Shown: in pieces, positions 52,581 to 59,455 of the stretch | Layout: every line of letters starts with the position of its first letter | How positions within the stretch are numbered: the first letter of the stretch is position 1 | DNA from: Nitrospirota bacterium | Lineage (GTDB): Bacteria > Nitrospirota > Thermodesulfovibrionia > Thermodesulfovibrionales > Dissulfurispiraceae | NCBI GenBank assembly: GCA_016936655.1 | Contig: JAFGXL010000015.1 | Location: 205,417 to 269,416 of the forward strand | Reading direction: 5' to 3' | Length of the DNA: 64,000 bases | The notes under the pieces: generated by a model | Database searches by the model: none | What the model was told of the DNA's origin: nothing | The model's input: only the letters and a program-made list of their open reading frames with translations | Translations under genes and position numbers: made by a program

Positions 52581-52820
52581 TCAGCTTCCCCTAATAATTA
52601 AATCATGAATAACTACTCAGCCAGCGCAGTTTTTGCACTTGAGCGCAAGAGCATCTACTCAAAACAGCACATCCTCCCCAAATAGGAATCGGCAAACAAT
52701 TACTTGAACAGATGTAAATGTCTGCTAACATTGACTTTGTTCTCAACGCATCTACTCTGGCATCTCTCTTGCTTTTCCAGAATTTAAAGCAGTCAAAAAA
52801 ATTATGGAGGGCGAAAAGAG

Positions 52821-54794
52821 ATGAAGAGATCAGCAATCATAGTTTTAATGTCAATATTAGCTATGCCTGTTTACATTCAGGCCTCAGATCTGGGCAATGT
52901 CTACATAAGCCACTTAGAGGGCGATGTGCAGATCAATACTGAAGAGACAGGCGAGTGGATACCTGCAACACTGAATATGCCGCTCAAAGAGAGCGACAGG
53001 ATATGGGTGCCGCAGGGCGGCCGCGCTGAGATTAGAATGGCTGGCAACTCAGCTGCAAGGCTTAATGAGCTCACATCAGCTGATCTTGAGGCCCCAGGTT
53101 CATCATACGGGTTCAGGATAAACAAAGGCTCTGCGTATTTCAACTACAATGGCAGCAGCATTCTGAATATCACAACGCCAACAAACAGGTTATGGACTTC
53201 TGAGAGAAGCAAGTTCAGGGTTAATGTGAACGAATCAGGATTTGCAGAAACGTCTGTATTCAGAGGAAGGGTTAACACAGAATACAATGGCGTAAGAATA
53301 ACCATACCCGAAGGCAGGTATCTTCCTTACACAGGCCAGTTCACTTCTGACCTGCGCACTCTGGCATCAGCAGATGATTGGGACAGGTGGAACGCTCAAA
53401 GGGACAGCATTGATACCGGAAAGTATGCCTCATCAAATCACCTGCCTGAGGAGCTCTCAACCTACTCAAGAGACTTTGATACACACGGCAAGTGGGTTTA
53501 TGTGAGAGACTATGGCTACTGCTGGCAGCCTGTTACTGTGGTGAATGTAGGATGGGCGCCGTACAAGTCAGGCAGGTGGGTATGGATAAGGGGAGACTAT
53601 GTATGGGTTTCATATGAGCCGTGGGGCTGGGCTCCATACCACTACGGCAGATGGACTCATGTTGTCTCTTTTGGATGGGTCTGGGTTCCTCCGGCAAGAG
53701 GCGCTGTTTATTGGGGGCCGGGGTTTGTCGCGTGGGTGCATACCCCCACACATGTTGCATGGGTGCCTCTTGCACCACGCGAAATATATTATGGCAGAGG
53801 ATACTATGAACCACATAGCGTAAACATAACTAATGTAACTATAAAGAAAACTATTATAAATAAAACCGTATACAGAAATGTAGACTCAAGATATGCTGTA
53901 ACAGCTGTATCCAGAGACTCTTTTGCAACTGGCAGACCTGTTGCAGTTAAGAGCAGTGAGAATATATTTAAATATAAAGATGCCTCATTTGGGAGGCCTG
54001 AGGTTAAATTCGAAAGGCAGAAGAGTGTAAATATTACAAACAATAAAACTGTAATAATCAACAATTCACATCTGCAGAACAGTGTAAAAGCTCCGGCTCC
54101 AAAAATCAATAAGTCGAATGTACAGCTAAACTCTGCGCCAGCAACAAATCAGCGTGAGATTCAGCCTATGCAGCGCGAAATGAAACAGCAGCCTGTACAG
54201 CAGAGCGCAACAAAGCTGCAGAATCAGGTGCAGATTAAGAGAGAAGCAGAGCCCAAAAAAGATCTTCAGCATCAGGGAGCACCTCGCATGCAGAGCATGG
54301 CTCAACAGCAGCAGAGTATCCAGACTGAAAAGCCTCAGCCTTCAGTTGAGAACAAGAGACAGGCAGAAAGAGAATTTCAGCCCAGATTTACAGAGCAGCA
54401 ACAAAAGCCTGCTGAGCGTCAGCAGATCAGCGTAAGGCCTCAGCAGCAATTTAATCAGCAGAGGCCTGTTCAGCAGCAAAAAGACATGCAGCCTGAAAGA
54501 AAAATAGAACAGCAAAATACATATCAGCCAAATAGAAGTTTTAGCGCTCCTGCTCCTGCTGCCAGACAACAGCAGCATGCAGAAATCAAGCGCAATGCTC
54601 CAAAACAGCAGCAAGATCAAAAACCACAGCAGATTGAGAGGCAGAACCGTAATGTGCAGATGAAAAGCGCACCACAAAATAAAGAAGGCTTTGCCGCACC
54701 TAAAACAAACAATAGCAAGTCCTTCAACATGCCTGCTAAAGCAGAAAAGCAGAATCAGATATACCGAGGAGAAGGAAAAAAAGAGAGGATGTAA
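52821..54794 (+). CDS. FecR/DUF6600-type secreted protein with Q-rich tail
   Basis: 657 residues with signal peptide (MKRSAIIVLMSILAMPVYIQA). Residues about 25-190 form a FecR-like beta domain (VYISHLEGDVQINTEETGEW, GGRAEIRMAGNSAARL). Residues about 210-320 form a Trp/Tyr-rich DUF6600 block (GKWVYVRDYGYCWQPVTV, WAPYKSGRWVWI, YEPWGWAPYHYGRW). From about 400 on it is a low-complexity Gln/Pro/Arg-rich tail. Function unknown; probably periplasmic or cell-surface. The tail is rich in short QQ repeats. A GGAGGG site precedes the ATG, and a long perfect hairpin terminator follows. Confidence 0.85.
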   Translation: MKRSAIIVLMSILAMPVYIQASDLGNVYISHLEGDVQINTEETGEWIPATLNMPLKESDRIWVPQGGRAEIRMAGNSAARLNELTSADLEAPGSSYGFRINKGSAYFNYNGSSILNITTPTNRLWTSERSKFRVNVNESGFAETSVFRGRVNTEYNGVRITIPEGRYLPYTGQFTSDLRTLASADDWDRWNAQRDSIDTGKYASSNHLPEELSTYSRDFDTHGKWVYVRDYGYCWQPVTVVNVGWAPYKSGRWVWIRGDYVWVSYEPWGWAPYHYGRWTHVVSFGWVWVPPARGAVYWGPGFVAWVHTPTHVAWVPLAPREIYYGRGYYEPHSVNITNVTIKKTIINKTVYRNVDSRYAVTAVSRDSFATGRPVAVKSSENIFKYKDASFGRPEVKFERQKSVNITNNKTVIINNSHLQNSVKAPAPKINKSNVQLNSAPATNQREIQPMQREMKQQPVQQSATKLQNQVQIKREAEPKKDLQHQGAPRMQSMAQQQQSIQTEKPQPSVENKRQAEREFQPRFTEQQQKPAERQQISVRPQQQFNQQRPVQQQKDMQPERKIEQQNTYQPNRSFSAPAPAARQQQHAEIKRNAPKQQQDQKPQQIERQNRNVQMKSAPQNKEGFAAPKTNNSKSFNMPAKAEKQNQIYRGEGKKERM

Positions 54795-55129
54795 ATAAAC
54801 AATTACTAGATTTTTTAAATAAGGGATGCGTGGCTTTCAACCACGCATCCCTTATTTAAAAATAACAATGAATTCAAATTATAAAAATCCTCATATTATT
54901 AATAGTTATATTAATTGTAAGGTTAGCAGACAAAATGTCGGAATTGCTTACAGTTTTTTAACCTGTTTAAATTATATGAGCTAAACCAAAACTCTAAATT
55001 TCCCCTACAAATCAAACATCTTTGCCTAGTTCAGACTAATAGGCACATTTTATGCTTATTTTAATTCTTTTAGATCATATAAATGATAAATGGTCTTATG
55101 ACCAAATTAAATTTCAGGAGGGATCAAAA
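54795..55129. other. Intergenic region before the PEP-CTERM gene
   Basis: About 335 bases. The first part is the terminator at 54814-54860. The rest is very AT-rich and presumably holds the promoter of the PEP-CTERM gene; I see no clear RNA gene or repeat. Confidence 0.5.
54814..54860 (+). terminator. Long perfect hairpin terminator behind the DUF6600 gene
   Basis: A perfect 20-bp stem (54814-54833 with 54841-54860) with a 7-base loop; the GC-rich core is GGGATGCGTGG. The arms carry A/T runs at both ends. Confidence 0.9.
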
Positions 55130-55798
55130 ATGGCAAAAAACTTAAGCATTTTTCTTGTAGTGAGTCTGCTTGTTTTTGGTATGGTGTGCATGACCAATAC
55201 CAATAATCTATATGCAGCAACATGGATGATTGGAGACAATGATGGATATGGAGCGGGCATAGCAGATAATGCCAACCATAACTTCAATGGCTACACAGCG
55301 AACTATGACGGCAGGAGTGCAGCAGAGAAAACTGCTACAAATGGCGCGCAATATACTGATACATACAGCACAACACATTCTGGCTATGCACCACAGCCAG
55401 GAACAGTGGCAACCTTCACATTCACCGGATTAGGAAGCGGCTGGACAGAAGGCAGCATGTGGTTTGACATGGCAGACTTTCAGGCTTCAACATTCGGGGC
55501 AGTTATTGTTACATACAACGGAATTTTACAGAACTGGGCTTTTAATGACGGCTTTCCTCACACAAAAGTCCGCTTCTTTGATCTAGAGCAGAATGTTGTA
55601 GATTCAATAAACGCTACGGGCGAGCTGATTGTTGCTATTGATCGTAATAGGTCTTCAGATTTTTACGGTTTTGATTATGCCATGCTCTCAAACAGGATAG
55701 GTGAAAACACAAATACTGTGCCTGAGCCTTCGACAATAATTCTTTTGGGCGCAGGACTGGTTGGCGCAGCCCTTCTAAGAAAAAAGAAAAATAGTTAA
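55130..55798 (+). CDS. PEP-CTERM sorting-domain protein
   Basis: 222 residues from ATG 55130, set by CAGGAGGGA. Signal peptide (KNLSIFLVVSLLVFGMVCM), a Gly/Asn/Thr-rich beta body, and a C-terminal sorting signal: VPEPSTIILLGAGLVGAAL followed by LRKKKNS. The PEP motif is cut by an exosortase (EpsH) and the protein goes to the surface, usually with exopolysaccharide. The exosortase gene is not in the window. The body has no recognised domain. Confidence 0.92.
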   Translation: MAKNLSIFLVVSLLVFGMVCMTNTNNLYAATWMIGDNDGYGAGIADNANHNFNGYTANYDGRSAAEKTATNGAQYTDTYSTTHSGYAPQPGTVATFTFTGLGSGWTEGSMWFDMADFQASTFGAVIVTYNGILQNWAFNDGFPHTKVRFFDLEQNVVDSINATGELIVAIDRNRSSDFYGFDYAMLSNRIGENTNTVPEPSTIILLGAGLVGAALLRKKKNS

Positions 55799-55813
55799 TC
55801 CGTCTGTTATAAA

Positions 55814-55850
55814 TAGGCGCAGGCATAACAGCCTGCGCCTACTCTTTTTA
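55814..55850 (+). terminator. Intrinsic terminator of the PEP-CTERM gene
   Basis: An 11-bp stem TAGGCGCAGGC with its complement and a 6-base loop (55814-55841), then CTCTTTTTA. Confidence 0.92.
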
Positions 55851-55916
55851 TTGCCAGATTTCCATACAATTAAAAATTCAGCTATAATTCTAACAAAATG
55901 TTTTGCGGTAATAATT

Positions 55917-56585
55917 ATGCCTGTATATTTCGTTAAAAAAACCGACAATAAACCTGATCTCACTTGCCAATGGCGCTCAGATATATGGAGTCAGGCATAT
56001 ACAGCCGAAATCGCGCATTTCCGTCCGGAAAACAGTGATCACAGACCTGTCACTAAGGTAAAGGCGCTCTACAGCTCTAACGGAATCAATGGGATATTCA
56101 GTGTAAAAGATCAATATGTAAGATGCACTCATACAGAGCATATGTCTGCTGTATACAAAGACAGCTGCGTAGAATTTTTTGTGCAGCCAAAGCTGGGCAA
56201 AGGATATTTCAATTTTGAGTTCAACTGCGGTGGAGCAATTCTCGCCAGCTATATAACAAATCCGGAGCGCACTCCTGAAGGATTCAGGGAGTTCGCTCCC
56301 TTCACAAAAAAAGATTGTTCAGAGATAAAAATTTATCACTCCATGCCGACTGTTGTCGAGCCTGAACTTCAAGAACCTACAGAATGGATTATTGAGTTTC
56401 TTATCCCCTTTGAACTGCTCGAAAAGCACACAGGCAGTCTCGGAGAAATCAAAGGGCAAAAATGGAGGGCAAACTTCTACAAGTGTGCTGACGAAACATC
56501 GCATCCTCACTGGGCATCATGGTCGCCTGTTGACCAGCTCAATTTCCATATGCCGGACTGCTTTGGAACAATAGTTTTTAAATAG
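55917..56585 (+). CDS. CBM9-like carbohydrate-binding-family protein
   Basis: 222 residues from ATG 55917; an open frame to 55851 overlaps nothing useful. The fold is that of carbohydrate-binding family 9-like proteins: VKALYSSNGINGIFSVKDQYVRC, YKDSCVEFFVQPKLGKGYFNFEFNCGGAILASYI, and the end WRANFYKCADETSHPHWASWSPV...LNFHMPDCFGTIVF. No signal peptide and no catalytic domain are seen. Role unknown. Weak ribosome site. Confidence 0.82.
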   Translation: MPVYFVKKTDNKPDLTCQWRSDIWSQAYTAEIAHFRPENSDHRPVTKVKALYSSNGINGIFSVKDQYVRCTHTEHMSAVYKDSCVEFFVQPKLGKGYFNFEFNCGGAILASYITNPERTPEGFREFAPFTKKDCSEIKIYHSMPTVVEPELQEPTEWIIEFLIPFELLEKHTGSLGEIKGQKWRANFYKCADETSHPHWASWSPVDQLNFHMPDCFGTIVFK

Positions 56586-56615
56586 TCAGAATAATTAGCA
56601 ATTAAGAATCTGCTA

Positions 56616-57281
56616 CTATTTATTGCTGCGCTCGCCGCTTATCTTTACTGCTGCCTGAAGATAGTCTTTAAATCTTTCTGGAAAAACCCACTGCACACCC
56701 AGCTTTTCTGCCCACTTTATAAGACCCTGATCTGCTGACACTAATATTGCATCAAGCTCCAACGCCAAAAGCAGCAGATCAACATCCTCTTTGCTGTCGA
56801 GTATGCCTTCGCGCAGAGCATCGCGGTATTTTCTGCGGACATCAGGAATTATCTCTTCAGCCGTCTTCTTCTCTGCGTCACGAACACCTTTTTCAGCTAT
56901 CCTGAGCCCCTTGTTAACCCTTTCACGCATCTCTTCAATAAACTCATAGATCATAACAGCAGGCAGCTTTAGTTCATGCTTTTTTGGCGGTTTCTGGTGA
57001 AGAAAAATCAGCGCATCCGCCGGTATCTTATCCTTGTTCACAAAATAGAGGAGCTCATTGAATGTGGAAGGAGGCATATAAAACTCGAGCATGTCTATCT
57101 GTGAAGCAAGATACAAAAATGTATCAAGAGCATCTGTAGGGTTTGTTCCGAGACTAGTTCTTGCGTCTGGATTAACAAACATGCTTGTGTCTATTACAAC
57201 TTTACGGCGCGAGCTTAATGATGATATTGCCGCATCCTGTTTTGCTGTTTTGTTTGATGCTTCGCCAGATTGTCTGCTCAC
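56616..57281 (-). CDS. HARP: minimal protein-only RNase P (Aquifex Aq_880-like)
   Basis: A 221-residue PIN-like metallonuclease, of the family once named RNA ligase partner or UPF0278. It should cut the 5' leader of pre-tRNAs. VVIDTSMFVNPDAR gives the first Asp (D31), GILDSKEDVDLLLLALELDA gives D162 and D166, and LVSADQGLIKWAEKLG gives D184. These four match the Aq_880 catalytic Asp residues D7, D138, D142 and D160 with a constant offset of 24. The helical insertion (about 110-160, EEMRERVNKGLRIAEKGVRDAEKK) is the HARP spike region. Whether an RNA-based RNase P also exists cannot be seen here. Confidence 0.92.
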   Translation of the reverse strand: MSRQSGEASNKTAKQDAAISSLSSRRKVVIDTSMFVNPDARTSLGTNPTDALDTFLYLASQIDMLEFYMPPSTFNELLYFVNKDKIPADALIFLHQKPPKKHELKLPAVMIYEFIEEMRERVNKGLRIAEKGVRDAEKKTAEEIIPDVRRKYRDALREGILDSKEDVDLLLLALELDAILVSADQGLIKWAEKLGVQWVFPERFKDYLQAAVKISGERSNK

Positions 57282-57284
57282 TAA

Positions 57285-58601
57285 CTAATCCTTGCAGGAA
57301 CCGTACACATCGAGTTTCAATGTGTTCCATTTTTTGCATGTCTGGCACCTTCCGATCCACTCTTGATACATGCTCTCGCAGCTGGAGCAGCAGTATGGCA
57401 GTCGAAGGTTCTTTCTGAATTCAGACGCCCTTCTGAAATCATTAAGAGCACTGGTCATCTGGTTTCTTTTAAGATATAGCTCTCCACGCAGGCTGTAAAA
57501 CTCAGGAGTAGACAACATGCCTGTATCAACTGAATTAATCATGTCGAGTGCGTCATCAATCATCTCGACCCTGTAGTAGAATTTCGCCAATAAAAACTTA
57601 AGCCTGTTGTCCATAGGTTTTTTAGAGAGAGAATTTTTATAAAATCTTATAAGCCGGCTCGGCTCTCCGAGAGTTATAAGCAGGTCTTCGAGTCTTGCTA
57701 GCAGGATGATGGATCCGATCTGTTCAAATGACTTTTCGAGTATATTTATAGCCTCTTCATTCTCATTTTTAAGCAAAAGCGCCTCAACGAGCCCCAGATA
57801 CCCTGGAACAAAATCAGGAGCTGCCTTCAGAATAGTCCTGAATATTTTTTCTGCCTTTTCTATCTCATTGGACTCCAGACTCGCCCTTGCATATTCATAC
57901 TGGTATCCGGTAAGCATATCTTCTTCTGTCTTGAGCCTCAGCTTATCAGTCTGAGCCTGTTTGATTATCAGCTTCTGAAGTGATATCAGCTCATCCCATC
58001 TGGATGTCTGTTCAAATATCGAGCGCTTTTTCTGCATAGCAGCGATATTGTCAGAATCTCTATCCAGCACTTCATCAGCATATTTAAGAGCCTCAGTATA
58101 GCGCTTCATCTTTCCCATTGCATTTGCAAGGGAAAGAAGAGCCACAGGACTCTTTGGGTTAATCTCTTTTGCCCTGTCGTAATATTCTTTGGCTGTAAGG
58201 TATTCCTTGCTCTCCATACTAAGGTCTCCAAGCCTTCTTAATGCATCAAAATGGCCCGGATCTTCTCTTAGTATTGCATCGAGAGATTCCCTCGCCTCTT
58301 CATTGTTGCCGCTAAATATTGCGTTAAGAGCTCTGGCATAGTGAGCGCTTATCCTCTCATCACGCTTCTGTCGTTTTTGCGTCTGGAGGTTTTCGATGAC
58401 ATTTCTAGTGTCTCTGATAAAAAATATGAAAAGCACTCCCAGTGCCCCAGCTGTAGTAGCCAGAAGCAGGAGCGCTACCTTTGACATAATGTATACATCT
58501 CCAAAAGGTATCTTGAGGGTTATAGTATCTTTGTTTTCGAGCGCAAAAAAACCAAGAACAGCTAAAAAGACAAGAAATATAAATATCGTTACCTTGCCCA
58601 T
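57285..58601 (-). CDS. LapA-LapB fusion: membrane-anchored TPR protein with C-terminal metal-binding module
   Basis: 438 residues. The first 90 (FLVFLAVLGFFALENKDTITLKIPFGDVYIMSKVALLLLATTAGALGVLFIFFI) form a two-helix LapA/DUF1049 domain. TPR repeats fill about 100-390 (DALRRLGDLSMESKEYLTAKEYYDRAKEINPKSP and others). The end is a rubredoxin-like finger: YCCSSCESMYQEWIGRCQTCKKW. That is the LapB (YciM) layout with LapA fused in front. LapB controls LPS synthesis through LpxC turnover in E. coli. It starts at the rlmH stop codon and precedes the HARP gene by 3 bases. Confidence 0.88.
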   Translation of the reverse strand: MGKVTIFIFLVFLAVLGFFALENKDTITLKIPFGDVYIMSKVALLLLATTAGALGVLFIFFIRDTRNVIENLQTQKRQKRDERISAHYARALNAIFSGNNEEARESLDAILREDPGHFDALRRLGDLSMESKEYLTAKEYYDRAKEINPKSPVALLSLANAMGKMKRYTEALKYADEVLDRDSDNIAAMQKKRSIFEQTSRWDELISLQKLIIKQAQTDKLRLKTEEDMLTGYQYEYARASLESNEIEKAEKIFRTILKAAPDFVPGYLGLVEALLLKNENEEAINILEKSFEQIGSIILLARLEDLLITLGEPSRLIRFYKNSLSKKPMDNRLKFLLAKFYYRVEMIDDALDMINSVDTGMLSTPEFYSLRGELYLKRNQMTSALNDFRRASEFRKNLRLPYCCSSCESMYQEWIGRCQTCKKWNTLKLDVYGSCKD

Positions 58602-59041
58602 CAGTGGTGATACCCCTTTCCTTTTATTATTGTTGCTGCCCTATATAGCTGCTCTGCAAAGAACAGCCTAGCCATCTCATGAGTAAGAGTCATCTTCGAT
58701 ACAGATATCATCCCTGCTGATCTATCCTTAACTTCCTGTGAGACCCCATAAGGACCTCCGAGCACAAAATCTGTACGCTGTTGTCTATCCCTGATAAATT
58801 CGGCAAACTCTGCTGAACTCATCTGCCTGCCCCGCTCATCAAGAAGAAAATAGCCGGTGCTCCTTTTAAATATCCTGGCAGCCTCTTCAGCCATAGCCTT
58901 TTCAGCAGGCTTGTCCTTCTCTTCTTTTATCTCAATTATCTCGACCTGCATATATGGTTCGAGCATCTTGAGATACTTGTTGATGCCCTCGGTCAGGTAT
59001 TTCTCTTTAGTCTTTCCTACCCACAGTATTCTTGCCTTCAT
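58601..59041 (-). CDS. rlmH: 23S rRNA (pseudouridine1915-N3)-methyltransferase RlmH
   Basis: A SPOUT methyltransferase of 146 residues acting on helix 69 of 23S rRNA. MKARILWVGKTKEKYLTEGINKYLKML, FLLDERGRQMSSAEFAEFI, FVLGGPYGVSQEVKDRS (knot, SAM site) and MTLTHEMARLFFAEQLYRAATIIKGKGYHH are all present. Complete. It overlaps the rsfS 3' end by 35 bases and the lapAB start by one base. Confidence 0.97.
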   Translation of the reverse strand: MKARILWVGKTKEKYLTEGINKYLKMLEPYMQVEIIEIKEEKDKPAEKAMAEEAARIFKRSTGYFLLDERGRQMSSAEFAEFIRDRQQRTDFVLGGPYGVSQEVKDRSAGMISVSKMTLTHEMARLFFAEQLYRAATIIKGKGYHH

Positions 59042-59381
59042 CTTTGAAATCTATTCTTGGGGCATCGAGCCATAATTTTTCGAGCTCATAATAGTGTCTG
59101 GTATCATCCTCAAAAACATGTACTATAACGTCTCCGTAATCTATAAGCACCCAGTGGGCATTTGATTTGCCCTCAGATCCTATGGGTGAGCAACCCCTTT
59201 CCTTCAGTACCTTTTCGACATTTTCTGATATAGCATTTACCTGGGTTGTGCTGCCTCCGGAACATATAACAAAATAGTCGCAGATTACAGAAAGATCCTT
59301 TAGTTTCAGTATCGCAATATCTTGAGCCTTTTTATCTGATGCGGCTGCTGCTGCTTTTTTTGCCTTTAGTAAACTGTTGAT
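59007..59381 (-). CDS. rsfS: Ribosome silencing factor RsfS (YbeB/Iojap) with non-standard start
   Basis: It binds L14 and blocks 30S-50S joining when nutrients are low. The frame translates to INSLLKAKKAAAAASDKKAQ, DIAILKLKDLSVICDYFVIC, SGGSTTQVNAISENVEKVLK, then SEGKSNAHWVLIDYGDVIVH and RHYYELEKLWLDAP, a full RsfS. There is no ATG, GTG or TTG between the in-frame upstream stop (about 59405) and the conserved core. An AAAGGAG site at 59398-59392 points to ATC at 59381 (124 residues), a rare start codon. It overlaps rlmH by 35 bases. Confidence 0.9.
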   Translation of the reverse strand: MNSLLKAKKAAAAASDKKAQDIAILKLKDLSVICDYFVICSGGSTTQVNAISENVEKVLKERGCSPIGSEGKSNAHWVLIDYGDVIVHVFEDDTRHYYELEKLWLDAPRIDFKDEGKNTVGRKD

Positions 59382-59455
59382 AGTCTTGGTTCTCCTTTGC
59401 TTATTATGCTGTTATTATAGCAGAACATGCTGATATCTTGTATTATAATTGAGTA

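Noticed and set aside
52603..52836. 77-codon minus-strand ORF between tRNA-Leu and the DUF6600 gene
   Set aside because: No ribosome site, Ser/Cys-rich shadow-type composition and overlap with the DUF6600 start.
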